DNA from: an uncultured Clostridia bacterium
GTDB taxonomy: Bacteria; Bacillota; Clostridia; Oscillospirales; Ruminococcaceae
Direction of reading: 5' to 3'
NCBI GenBank assembly: GCA_947624425.1
Contig: CANQKG010000009.1
Coordinates: 1 to 16,480, forward strand
DNA: 16,480 nt
The notes beneath the pieces were generated by a model. The model ran no database searches. It was not told the origin of the DNA and saw only the letters and a list, made by a program, of their open reading frames with translations. How positions within the stretch are numbered: the first letter of the stretch is position 1; every line of letters starts with the position of its first letter. The position numbers and the translations under genes are program-made. Shown piece by piece: positions 1 to 7,050 of the stretch.

Positions 1-966
1 CCGGGCTATGAGATTGTTGCAATCAACGATCTGACCGATCCGAAGATGCTGGCACATCTGCTGAAGTACGATACCGCTCAGGGCGGATATGCCGGACACA
101 TCGGCGAAGGCAAGCATACCGTTGAGGCCGGCGAGGACAACATCGTTGTCGACGGTAAGAAGATCACCATCTATAAAGAGGCTGACGCTTCCAAGCTCCC
201 GTGGGGAGAGCTTGATGTAGATGTGGTTCTGGAATGCACCGGCTTCTACACCAAGAAATCCAAGGCACAGGCTCATATCGATGCAGGCGCTAAGAAGGTC
301 GTGATCTCCGCTCCGGCGGGCAATGACCTGCCGACGGTCGTGTTCAGCGTGAATGAGAACACTCTGACCAAGGATGACACCATCATCTCCGCGGCTTCCT
401 GCACCACCAACTGCCTGGCTCCGATGGCGAAGGCGCTCAATGACCTGATTCCCATTAAGAGCGGTATCATGAGCACCATTCATGCCTATACCGGCGACCA
501 GATGATTCTGGACGGTCCGCATAGAAAGGGTGACCTCCGCAGAGCGAGAGCAGGCGCGGCGAACATCGTTCCGAACTCCACCGGTGCTGCCAAGGCGATC
601 GGTCTGGTTATTCCGGAACTCAACGGCAAGCTGATCGGTTCGGCACAGCGTGTGCCGGTTCCCACCGGTTCCACCACCATCCTGACCGCTGTGGTCGAGG
701 GCAAGGTGACTGTGGACGAGATCAATGCCGCGATGAAGAAGGCGGCGGAGGCTTCCAACGGTTCCTATGGTTATAACGAGGATCCGATCGTTTCCTCCGA
801 CGTTATCGGCATGACCTACGGCTCGCTGTTCGACGCCACTCAGACCATGGTGATGGAGCTTGACAACGGCACCAGCGAGGTGCAGGTCGTCTCCTGGTAC
901 GACAACGAGAATTCCTACACCAGCCAGATGGTTCGCACCATCAAGTATTTCGCAGAGCTGGGCTAA
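1..966 (+). CDS. gap: Type I glyceraldehyde-3-phosphate dehydrogenase, 5' end outside the window
   Basis: Glycolytic enzyme that oxidises and phosphorylates glyceraldehyde 3-phosphate to 1,3-bisphosphoglycerate with NAD in the cytoplasm. The frame is open from base 1 (first residues PGYEIVAINDLTD), so an internal ATG at 46 is not the start. About 20-30 N-terminal residues carrying the first Rossmann glycine motif are missing; 321 residues are visible, against about 335 for the family. The catalytic motif SCTTNCLAP has its nucleophile at visible Cys134, and the partner His lies in STIHAYTGDQ (about visible residue 161). Also visible are the phosphate-binding stretches HRKGDLRRARAGAANIVPNS and RVPVPTGS, and the C-terminal WYDNENSYTSQM. 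The Asp in AINDLTD favours NAD over NADP (family knowledge). The gene ends in TAA and is followed by a strong terminator. No lesion is seen. Confidence 0.97.
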   Translation, partial: PGYEIVAINDLTDPKMLAHLLKYDTAQGGYAGHIGEGKHTVEAGEDNIVVDGKKITIYKEADASKLPWGELDVDVVLECTGFYTKKSKAQAHIDAGAKKVVISAPAGNDLPTVVFSVNENTLTKDDTIISAASCTTNCLAPMAKALNDLIPIKSGIMSTIHAYTGDQMILDGPHRKGDLRRARAGAANIVPNSTGAAKAIGLVIPELNGKLIGSAQRVPVPTGSTTILTAVVEGKVTVDEINAAMKKAAEASNGSYGYNEDPIVSSDVIGMTYGSLFDATQTMVMELDNGTSEVQVVSWYDNENSYTSQMVRTIKYFAELG

Positions 967-982
967 GGCGCTTTGCAAACAG

Positions 983-1019
983 AAAAGAAGTCATGCGATT
1001 TTCGCATGACTTCTTTTTA
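983..1019 (+). terminator. Rho-independent terminator after gap
   Basis: A perfect 16-bp stem (983-998 with 1002-1017) has a 3-nt TTT loop. The stem's AAAAGAAG/CTTCTTTT base gives a U-tract on the plus strand and an A-tract before it, so it could also act in reverse. It lies 16 nt after the gap stop codon and separates gap from cysK. Confidence 0.93.
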
Positions 1020-1052
1020 TCCACGCGCGGCCTGCGCTTTTATCTCATGTCA

Positions 1053-1081
1053 TGGACAAAGCGGGAAGCGGGCGGTATGTT
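1053..1081 (+). promoter_or_regulatory. Possible sigma-A promoter for cysK
   Basis: TGGACA (1053-1058) and TATGTT (1076-1081) are separated by 17 bp, about 30 bp before the cysK start. Both boxes are imperfect. The placement after a terminator and before a gene supports the call, but the match alone is weak. No T-box or SAM-riboswitch-like structure is evident in the short leader. Confidence 0.4.
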
Positions 1082-1094
1082 AAACCCGGCATGA

Positions 1095-1101
1095 AAAGGA
1101 G
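1095..1101 (+). promoter_or_regulatory. Shine-Dalgarno that points to the GTG start of cysK
   Basis: AAAGGAG ends at 1101, immediately before an in-frame ATG at 1102, which leaves no spacing for that ATG. The GTG at 1111 sits 9 nt downstream, a normal distance. Confidence 0.75.
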
Positions 1102-1110
1102 ATGGCAGTT

Positions 1111-2043
1111 GTGGCAAAGATTTATACCTCGGCAGATCAGCTGATCGGAAGAACGCCGCTGTTGGAGCTGACCCATATCGAAAAGGCGTACGATCTCAAG
1201 GCAAAGGTGATTGCCAAGCTGGAATACTTCAATCCCGGCGGCTCGGTGAAGGACCGTGTTGCCAAGGCAATGATCGACGAGGCGGAGAAAAGCGGTCGGC
1301 TGCAGCCCGGCTCGGTAATTATTGAGCCGACCAGCGGCAATACCGGTATCGGGCTGGCGGCGGTCGCGGCGGCAAAGGGGTATCGCGTCATCATTGTCAT
1401 GCCGGAAACGATGTCGGTCGAGCGGCGGCTTCTGATGAAGGCATACGGTGCCGAGCTGGTTTTGACCGAAGGCGCCAAGGGCATGAAGGGCGCAATCGCC
1501 AAGGCGGACGAGCTGGCGGCCGAGATCCCCGGCAGCTTGGTTGCGGGACAGTTTGTGAATCCGGCAAATCCTGCCGCACACCGCGCTCATACCGGCCCCG
1601 AGATCTATGAGGATACTGACGGTAAGGTGGATATCTTTGTCGCCGGAGTCGGCACAGGCGGCACCGTGACCGGCGTTGGGGAGTATCTCAAAGAGAAAAA
1701 CCCGAATGTGAAGATCGTTGCGGTGGAGCCGAAGTCCTCCGCCGTGCTTTCCACCGGTGTGGCGGGCAGTCACGCGATACAGGGGATCGGAGCCGGTTTT
1801 GTGCCGGAGGTGCTGAATACCGGTATTTACGATGAGGTCATTCCCGTGTCGAATGAGGACGCCTTTGCCGCTGCACAATTGATCGGGAAAAGCGAGGGAA
1901 TACTGGTCGGCATTTCTTCCGGCGCGGCGGCTCATGCCGCTGTTGAACTTGCTAAGCGTCCCGAAAATGCGGGCAAGAACATCGTGGTGCTGCTGCCCGA
2001 TACCGGTGAACGGTATCTCTCTACGCCGCAGTTTGTGGAGTAG
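1111..2043 (+). CDS. cysK: Cysteine synthase A (O-acetylserine sulfhydrylase)
   Basis: PLP-dependent enzyme that makes L-cysteine from O-acetylserine and sulfide in the cytoplasm, the last step of cysteine biosynthesis. From the GTG at 1111 the protein is 310 residues and starts MAKIYTSADQLIGRTPLLEL, the usual length and N terminus for CysK. An ATG at 1102 would add VAV but touches the Shine-Dalgarno. Key motifs: NPGGSVKDR at 41-49 with the PLP-binding Lys47, the substrate loop TSGNTG at 74-79, the phosphate-binding GTGGT at 181-185, and GISSGAA near 267-273. The sequence is complete. It is probably cotranscribed with the downstream tcdA remnant (56-nt gap, no convincing terminator between). 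CysK and CysM/cystathionine beta-synthase-like enzymes share the fold; the length and the N terminus favour CysK. Confidence 0.95.
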   Translation: MAKIYTSADQLIGRTPLLELTHIEKAYDLKAKVIAKLEYFNPGGSVKDRVAKAMIDEAEKSGRLQPGSVIIEPTSGNTGIGLAAVAAAKGYRVIIVMPETMSVERRLLMKAYGAELVLTEGAKGMKGAIAKADELAAEIPGSLVAGQFVNPANPAAHRAHTGPEIYEDTDGKVDIFVAGVGTGGTVTGVGEYLKEKNPNVKIVAVEPKSSAVLSTGVAGSHAIQGIGAGFVPEVLNTGIYDEVIPVSNEDAFAAAQLIGKSEGILVGISSGAAAHAAVELAKRPENAGKNIVVLLPDTGERYLSTPQFVE

Positions 2044-2099
2044 GATAAACTCCGCCGCCGGTTTCCGGTGACAAAGCTTTCTGGCAAGGAAGGTAGAAT

Positions 2100-2748
2100 A
2101 TGCAGGATAAGTATGCAAGAACTCGCCTGCTTCTGGGGGAGGCGGGAATGGAAAAGCTGGCGGCCTCCCGTGTTGCAGTATTTGGGCTCGGCGGCGTCGG
2201 CAGTTATGCGGTGGAAGCGCTGGTACGCTCCGGTATCGGTGCGATCGATCTGATCGACCATGATACGGTTTGCGAATCGAATATCAACCGCCAGCTTTAT
2301 GCGACCGAAAAAACAATCGGGCGCTATAAGGTCGATGTGGCAGCAGAGCGGATCAAAGAGATTGACCCAAATATCAAAGTACGGACATATCCTATCTTTT
2401 ATCTGCCCGAAACAGCCGATCGGTTTGATTTTTCGGAATACGATTATGTGGTGGACGCGATCGACACACTGACCGGAAAGCTTGCGTTGGCAGCACAGGC
2501 GGCAGATGCGGGTGTGCCGATCATCAGCTCGATGGGTGCGGGGAATAAGCTTGATCCCACTGCCTTTGAGGTGGCGGATATCTTTGAAACCTCCATTTGT
2601 CCGCTGGCACGGGTGATGCGCCGTGAACTGCGGCGGCTGGGGATCACAAGGCTCAAGGTGGTTTATTCCAAGGAGTGTTTCGTTTGTCCCGTCGGTGGCG
2701 GGATTGATCGTCGCCGGAGAGGTGATCCGCGATCTGACCGGAGTATAG
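2100..2748 (+). pseudogene. tcdA: tRNA threonylcarbamoyladenosine dehydratase (TcdA/CsdL, ThiF-E1 family), broken by an internal deletion
   Basis: TcdA uses ATP to cyclise t6A37 of tRNA to ct6A. The start ATG follows AAGGAAGG with 6-nt spacing. Residues 1-192 are a good E1-like fold: GLGGVGSYAVEAL nucleotide loop (29-41), LIDHDTVCESNINRQ (51-65), VVDAIDTLTGK (117-127), and ICPLARVMRREL with Cys167. After VVYSKE (ending at 2675) the frame fails. The expected C terminus, VSFVPSVAGLIVAGEVIRDL followed by TGV and a stop, is read in another frame from 2677 to 2748. Related proteins have roughly 15-25 residues, often basic and ending PGS, between SKE and SFVPS. These are missing, so this is a short deletion that also shifts frame. 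As written, translation would run to 2759 and give a 219-residue product with an unrelated tail. It is either a true pseudogene or an assembly collapse. Confidence 0.85.
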
Positions 2749-2755
2749 CGCCTGC

Positions 2756-2795
2756 TTGAATTTATCCTGCCGATGCGGTATAATAGCGGTATAAT
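2756..2795 (+). promoter_or_regulatory. Sigma-A promoter for the DUF362-flavoprotein pair, with a duplicated -10 box
   Basis: TTGAAT (2756-2761), a 17-bp spacer, then a perfect TATAAT (2779-2784). A second perfect TATAAT lies at 2790-2795, 11 bp further on, as part of a short repeat (GCGGTATAATA / GCGGTATAATA). The -35 box starts just after the restored tcdA stop codon. The second box has no good -35 at the right distance. Confidence 0.75.
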
Positions 2796-2826
2796 AATGG
2801 TAATAAAAATGAAAGGGTGGTTTGAG

Positions 2827-3659
2827 ATGAAATCAAAGGTCTATTTTTCAAAGACGATCACGCCCGAAAAGGTGACGGAGCTTTACCGTCTGCTGGGAAA
2901 AAGCTTGCCCGGCAAGGTTGCGGTGAAGGTGCATTCGGGCGAGGTGGGGAACCAGAACTTTATCACGCCCGATTTTTGGAAGCCGATGATCGATGCGGTG
3001 AACGGCACCTTTGTGGAGTGCAACACCGCCTATGACGGCGGACGGAATACCACCGAAAAGCATCTGAAAACGCTGTCGCTGCACGGCTGGGATCAGGGCT
3101 TTCCGGTCGACCTGCTTGACGCCGAGGGACCCGATCTGGAGCTTTCGATCCCGCAGGGGAAAATGATCCGGAAAAACTATGTCGGCAAAAATCTTGCAAA
3201 GTACGATTCCATGCTGGTGCTCTCCCACTTCAAGGGCTTTCGATCGGCGTAGCGTCCTCCTACGGCAAGTCCTATATCCACGGCGTGGGTAAGCCGGAGG
3301 ATTTCTGGACCTCGGATCATGATTCTTTCCTTGCCGCCATGGCGGAAGCCGCGTCCTCTGTCATCTCGTTTTTTGACGGCAACCTTGCCTATATCAATGT
3401 GATGAAGAATTTGTCGGTCGACTGCGATTGCTGCGAGGTGGCGGAGGACCCCTGCATGGCGGATATCGGGATCCTTGCCTCGACCGATCCGGTTGCGATC
3501 GATCAGGCGTGTCTCGATCTTGTCTATGCCGCCAAGGACGATCCCGGACAGAAGCATTTTCTGGAGCGGGTGGAAAGCCTCAACGGCGCGCATACCATTG
3601 AGGTCGCTGCCGAAATAGGGTACGGCTCCCGCGAGTATGAACTGATCACCGTAGAATAG
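2827..3659 (+). pseudogene. DUF362 (COG2768-like) protein, split by a short internal deletion
   Basis: Uncharacterised family often linked to redox or iron-sulfur proteins; its biochemical role is not established. The start chosen is the ATG at 2827, 6 nt after AGGGTGG, giving MKSKVYFSKTITPEKV. Residues 1-137 (to 3237) match the N-terminal half: KVAVKVHSGEVGNQNF, VECNTAYDGGRNTT, DLLDAEGPDLEL and YDSMLVLSHFKG. The frame then stops at 3250-3252. The continuation LSIGVASSYGKSYIHGVGKP reads in a different frame from 3237 and runs to the stop at 3659, including NVMKNLSVDCDCCEVAEDPC, ILASTDPVAIDQACLDLVY and GYGSREYELI. Family members have about 12 residues (type HPMGGFGGALKQ) between SHFKG and LSIG, so about 37 bases appear to be missing. 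The rest is well conserved, which suggests a recent lesion or an assembly error. The stop codon overlaps the Shine-Dalgarno of the next gene. Confidence 0.85.
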
Positions 3660-3668
3660 GAGAAAAGC

Positions 3669-4286
3669 ATGAAGGTTTTGATGTTAAACGGCAGTCCGCG
3701 CGCCGAAGGGAACGCCACCCTTGCGCTGCGTGAAATGGAGCGGGTGTTCGCGGAAAACGGGGTAGAGGCGGAAACCGTTCGGGTAGGCTCCAAGGATATT
3801 CGGGGCTGCGTTGCCTGCGGTTACTGCTTTGAACACGGAGAATGTGCGTTTCACGATACCGTCAATGAAATTGCGCCTAAATTCGAGGAATGTGACGGTC
3901 TGGTGGTGGCAAGTCCTGTTTATTATGCGTCCGCCAATGCCACACTGATTGCCCTGCTCGACCGGCTGTTTTACAGCACTCACTTCGATAAGACGATGAA
4001 GGTGGGCGCCAGTGTGGTGGTGGCGCGTCGCGGCGGACTTTCCGCCACCTTTGATGAGCTGAATAAGTATTTCACCATCTGCGGAATGCCGGTCGCTTCC
4101 AGCCAGTATTGGAACAGTGTGCATGGACAAACGCCGGGACAGGCGGCTATGGACGCGGAGGGTCTGCAAACACTGCGGACGCTTGCGCGGAATATGACTT
4201 TTCTGATGAAAAGCATCGCACTGGGGAAAGAGGCATACGGCATTCCTCCGCGTGAGGAGCCGCAGCGTACGAACTTTATTCGGTGA
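3669..4286 (+). CDS. Iron-sulfur flavoprotein-like NAD(P)H-dependent reductase (flavodoxin fold, COG0655)
   Basis: A 205-residue FMN-binding redox protein, probably cytoplasmic. The N terminus MKVLMLNGSPRAEGNA holds the FMN phosphate loop (NGSPR at 7-11). A compact cysteine cluster follows at Cys47, Cys50, Cys53 and Cys59 (CX2CX2CX5C), the spacing reported for the [4Fe-4S] cluster of Isf-type flavoproteins. ASPVYYASANATL (around 81-93) is the second flavin-contact loop. The physiological electron donor and acceptor cannot be told from sequence. AGGAG (3658-3662) overlaps the stop of the DUF362 gene and the gap is 9 nt, so the two are translationally close and very likely cotranscribed. The gene is intact although its partner is broken. 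A strong terminator follows. Confidence 0.85.
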   Translation: MKVLMLNGSPRAEGNATLALREMERVFAENGVEAETVRVGSKDIRGCVACGYCFEHGECAFHDTVNEIAPKFEECDGLVVASPVYYASANATLIALLDRLFYSTHFDKTMKVGASVVVARRGGLSATFDELNKYFTICGMPVASSQYWNSVHGQTPGQAAMDAEGLQTLRTLARNMTFLMKSIALGKEAYGIPPREEPQRTNFIR

Positions 4287-4323
4287 ACCGGTTGGGAAAC
4301 CGCACGAACAAAGAGTAACATTC

Positions 4324-4360
4324 AAAAACAGCCATCTGCGAAAAGCGGATGGCTGTTTTT
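4324..4360 (+). terminator. Rho-independent terminator after the flavoprotein gene
   Basis: A 16-bp stem (4324-4339 with 4345-4360, one G-U pair) has the loop GAAAA and ends in TTTTT. The left arm begins AAAAA, so it could also work on the minus strand. It isolates the DUF362-flavoprotein unit from the next operon. Confidence 0.92.
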
Positions 4361-4402
4361 GTTGTGATCTATTACAAAATGAAAACATTCACAAAAATGT
4401 TA

Positions 4403-4431
4403 TTGACATTCATATGAATGTATAGTAGAAT
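4403..4431 (+). promoter_or_regulatory. Sigma-A promoter of the DUF1836-flotillin operon
   Basis: A perfect TTGACA (4403-4408) and TAGAAT (4426-4431) have a 17-bp spacer, one of the best promoter matches in the window. It precedes the DUF1836 start by about 25 bp. Confidence 0.85.
4406..4421. promoter_or_regulatory. Perfect 16-bp palindromic operator candidate inside the promoter
   Basis: ACATTCATATGAATGT is an exact inverted repeat that starts inside the -35 hexamer and fills most of the spacer, where a bound repressor would block RNA polymerase. The half-site ACATTCA also occurs at 4385-4391, 21 bp (two helical turns) upstream. The likely ligand is the DUF1836 protein encoded immediately downstream (inference). 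Confidence 0.65.
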
Positions 4432-4443
4432 GAAGCTGATGAG

Positions 4444-4449
4444 AGGGGG
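4444..4449 (+). promoter_or_regulatory. Shine-Dalgarno that sets the DUF1836 start
   Basis: AGGGGG lies 7 nt before the ATG at 4457. The earlier in-frame ATGs at 4418 and 4430 overlap the promoter spacer and -10 box, so they cannot be translated from this promoter. Confidence 0.75.
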
Positions 4450-4456
4450 CGATGCG

Positions 4457-5020
4457 ATGGAAGCGACATTCCCGGGTTCGGTTGTTGTCCGTCATGGGAA
4501 GACGGCAGGCGAATTTTTTGACGGAATGTTTTTTGCGACAAAAGGGTTGATGCTGTTGCAGGTGCGGGAAATTACCGGTTTGGATACGCCCGTTATCCAG
4601 AATTGGGTCAACAGGGGCTGGATCCCAAAGCCGGTGGAAAAGCGGTATTCTGCCAATCATTTGGCGCGGATCATGCTGATCAATATGCTGCGTCCCGTTG
4701 CCAAACTGGAGCACATCGCCCATATTCTTGCTTTTATCAACGGTGATACCGAGAACTTGGCGGACGATATCATTCCGGAAGCCAAACTGTATATTTATGT
4801 CTGTGATATTCTGGATCAGGTCGATTTTGAAACCGTGCTGACCGAGCCGAAGCTGGTCGGGATCATTGAGAAGAGGATCGGAGATTATCAGGAACCGTTT
4901 GACGGTGCAAGGGAAAAGCTGATTCACGGTATCAAGCTGATTTTGATTTATTATGCCGCCGCGGTGGTGAAGGTGCGTGCAGACCGTATGCTGAATTCAC
5001 TTGGACTGGCGGACGATTGA
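4457..5020 (+). CDS. DUF1836 family HTH protein, probable transcriptional regulator of this operon
   Basis: The start at 4457 gives 187 residues. Residues about 28-95 form the DUF1836 core: TKGLMLLQVREITGLD, then IQNWVNRGWIPKPVEKRYS and ARIMLINMLRPVAKLEHI. This is a MerR-like winged-helix reading head with the typical NW.KRG(W) segment. Residues 96-187 are mostly helical (IIPEAKLYIYVCDILDQVDF, GARE..IHGIKLILIYYAAAV) and probably form the dimerisation or ligand part. The family is annotated only as DNA-binding-like; no ligand is known to me. Its promoter holds a perfect palindrome, which suggests autoregulation. The next gene starts 16 nt after the stop, so it appears to be the first gene of a five-gene operon. 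There is no cysteine pattern suggesting a metal sensor. Confidence 0.85.
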   Translation: MEATFPGSVVVRHGKTAGEFFDGMFFATKGLMLLQVREITGLDTPVIQNWVNRGWIPKPVEKRYSANHLARIMLINMLRPVAKLEHIAHILAFINGDTENLADDIIPEAKLYIYVCDILDQVDFETVLTEPKLVGIIEKRIGDYQEPFDGAREKLIHGIKLILIYYAAAVVKVRADRMLNSLGLADD

Positions 5021-5036
5021 GAAAGGAGAGAAAATC

Positions 5037-5657
5037 ATGGCAAATTGGTGGAATGGTTTAACGCTTTCGGGACAGATTTTTGCTATGATCGCAATTCCGG
5101 CTACAGCGGTCATGCTGGTACAGGCGTTGCTGCTGCTGCTCGGAATCGGTCTGGATATTGACGTGGACGGGGACGGCGTGCCGGACGCCGATATCGACCA
5201 TGACGGACTGGGGCTTATTTCTGTCCGAGGAATCGTGGCGTTCTTTTCGGTCGGCGGCTGGGCAGGCTTTGTTGCCGACGCAGGTGGTCTGCCGATTGCG
5301 GTGTCGGTATTGATTGCGCTTACCGCCGGTGTTTTGGCGCTGATCGGTATTGCGGTGCTTTTCAAAAGCGTATACAAATTACAGGGTGAGGGAAATCTCA
5401 GCATTGAAAACGCAGTCGGTAAGACGGGGAAGGTTTATCTGCCTATTCCGCCGAAAGGGCAGGGACAAGGGAAGATCAATTTGTTGCTCCAGGATCGTCT
5501 GACCGAACTGGACGCCGTTCATGAGGGTGATACCACACTTGTCACGGGCGAAAGTGTCATAGTTCTTTCTGTTGCCGATGCACAGACAGTGGTTGTGCAG
5601 GGCGTCAATACGGAAGATAAAACCATTTATCAAGGAGGAATTTCAAAATGGAATTAG
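5037..5657 (+). CDS. NfeD/YuaF-like membrane protein with OB-fold
   Basis: A 206-residue membrane protein starting at the ATG 8 nt after AAAGGAG. Hydrophobic segments lie at about 12-37, 62-82 and 84-110. Between the first two is an acidic loop, DIDVDGDGVPDADIDHDG (40-57), with spaced Asp residues like a Ca-binding loop; such loops are common in clostridial NfeD-like proteins. Residues about 121-190 form the beta-rich NfeD OB-fold (GKTGKVYLPI, GKINLLLQDR, LDAVHEGDTTLVTGESVIVLSV). YuaF in Bacillus subtilis is encoded next to the flotillin YuaG and influences its membrane microdomains; the same order is seen here. The 3' end overlaps the flotillin start by 10 nt, so the two are translationally coupled. 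There is no serine protease domain, so this is the short NfeD class. Confidence 0.88.
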   Translation: MANWWNGLTLSGQIFAMIAIPATAVMLVQALLLLLGIGLDIDVDGDGVPDADIDHDGLGLISVRGIVAFFSVGGWAGFVADAGGLPIAVSVLIALTAGVLALIGIAVLFKSVYKLQGEGNLSIENAVGKTGKVYLPIPPKGQGQGKINLLLQDRLTELDAVHEGDTTLVTGESVIVLSVADAQTVVVQGVNTEDKTIYQGGISKWN

Positions 5658-7000
5658 GGGTTATTATTTTAATCACGGTCATCGCACTGCTGCTGTTTAC
5701 CAGCCTGATCGTACTGTTGACGCGCTATCGGAAGTGTCCGTCGGATAAGATACTGGTCGTCTACGGCAAGATCGGACGGAATAAGGACGGCACGCCTCGG
5801 AGCGCCAAATGTATTCATGGCGGCGCCGCGTTTATCATGCCGGTACTGCAATCGTACGAATATTTGGATCTGACGCCGCTGTCCATCTCGGTTGACCTGA
5901 AAAACGCGCTGTCCAAGCAAAACATTCGTATTGATGTGCCGTCCCGGTTTACGGTCGGTATCTCGGTGGAAAACGGCGTCATGCAGAACGCCGCCGAGCG
6001 TCTGCTTGGACTGAAACTGCCTGAAATACAGGAACTTGCCAAGGATATCATTTTCGGTCAGCTGCGTCTTGTCATCGCAACAATGGACATTGAGGAAATC
6101 AATACGGACCGCGATAAGTTTTTGGCAGCTGTCTCCAATAATGTGGAGAGCGAACTGAAAAAGATCGGTTTGCGGCTCATCAATGTGAATGTGACCGATA
6201 TTACCGATGAGTCGGGGTATATTGCCGCACTCGGTAAGGAGGCTGCCGCAAAGGCGATCAACGACGCGAAGATTTCGGTTGCCGAGGCAGACCGTGCCGG
6301 TGATATCGGTGAGGCGAACGCGAAACGCGAACAGCGCATTCAGGTGTCTCTTGCCGATTCGGAGGCAATCAAGGGTGAAAATGAGGCAAGAGCGCAGATT
6401 GCAGAATCCAACGCGACCTTGAACGAGAAGCAGGCGGAGGCGCAGCGGCGTTCGACCGCAGCGGAAAAGATACAGGCGGCAAAGGCTCTGCAGGAATCCT
6501 ACCGCGCCGAGCAGGAAGCCGAGCTTGCCCGTTCGACCCGTGAAAAGGCGACACTGGAAGCGGATGTGATCGTCGAAGCGGAAGCGGAAGCCGAGCAGAT
6601 CCGTCGCCGCGCCAAGGGTGAAGCGGACGCGATCTACGCGAAAATGGAGGCAGAGGCTCGCGGTATGCAGGAGGTACTCACCAAGCAGGCAGAAGGCTTT
6701 GAGAAGATCGTTGCCGCCGCCGGCGGGAATGCCGCTGACGCAATGCGGCTGATGATCGCCGATAAGCTGGAAGAGCTTGTCAAGGTGCAGGTAGAGGCGG
6801 TCAAGAATCTGAAGATCGACAAGGTGACTGTTTGGGACGGTATGAACGGCAAGGACGGCACACCGGCAACCGCGAATTTCCTCGCCGGTATGTTAAAGTC
6901 CATTCCGCCCATGAACGAAATGTTTGAAATGGCAGGTATGGAACTGCCGGAAATGTTAGGGAAAAAGCAGGTAACGCCTGCGGTCGAGGTGACGGAATAG
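5648..7000 (+). CDS. floT: Flotillin-like SPFH scaffold protein (YuaG/FloT family)
   Basis: A 450-residue scaffold of functional membrane microdomains. Order: N-terminal membrane hairpin or anchor (about 3-25), SPFH/band-7 domain (about 30-195, with VVYGKIG, CIHGGAAFIMPVLQSYEYLDL and INVNVTDITDESGYI), then a long Ala/Glu-rich coiled coil (about 197-345, many EA and AEAEAEQ repeats) typical of flotillin, and a C-terminal tail with PPMNEMFEMAGMELPEML. Flotillins oligomerise at the inner face of the cytoplasmic membrane and recruit signalling, secretion and proteolysis partners. The start has AAGGAGG at 9-nt spacing and overlaps the NfeD gene. Length is slightly below the ~500 usual for FloT. 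FloA-type proteins are shorter (~330), so the FloT type is preferred. No damage is seen. Confidence 0.93.
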   Translation: MELGVIILITVIALLLFTSLIVLLTRYRKCPSDKILVVYGKIGRNKDGTPRSAKCIHGGAAFIMPVLQSYEYLDLTPLSISVDLKNALSKQNIRIDVPSRFTVGISVENGVMQNAAERLLGLKLPEIQELAKDIIFGQLRLVIATMDIEEINTDRDKFLAAVSNNVESELKKIGLRLINVNVTDITDESGYIAALGKEAAAKAINDAKISVAEADRAGDIGEANAKREQRIQVSLADSEAIKGENEARAQIAESNATLNEKQAEAQRRSTAAEKIQAAKALQESYRAEQEAELARSTREKATLEADVIVEAEAEAEQIRRRAKGEADAIYAKMEAEARGMQEVLTKQAEGFEKIVAAAGGNAADAMRLMIADKLEELVKVQVEAVKNLKIDKVTVWDGMNGKDGTPATANFLAGMLKSIPPMNEMFEMAGMELPEMLGKKQVTPAVEVTE

Positions 7001-7050
7001 AAAAAGATTTTTGACAACGGTTCGCTTCCGCCGTTTTAGGAGGAAACAAC

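Noticed and set aside
2059..2072. Terminator between cysK and tcdA (CCGG-TTT-CCGG hairpin)
   Set aside because: The stem is only 4 bp and no U-tract follows.
1045..2118. A 357-codon minus-strand open frame over cysK
   Set aside because: Codon-register shadow of a gene with unmistakable CysK motifs; no ribosome binding site or domain support.
4418..4456. N-terminal extension of the DUF1836 protein from ATG 4418 or 4430
   Set aside because: These codons lie within the promoter spacer and -10 box; the ATG at 4457 has a good ribosome binding site.
7011..7039. Internal promoter before the LspA-like gene (TTGACA at 7011-7016)
   Set aside because: No acceptable -10 box at 16-18 bp (the sequence there is TTTTAG) and the gene lies within a compact operon.
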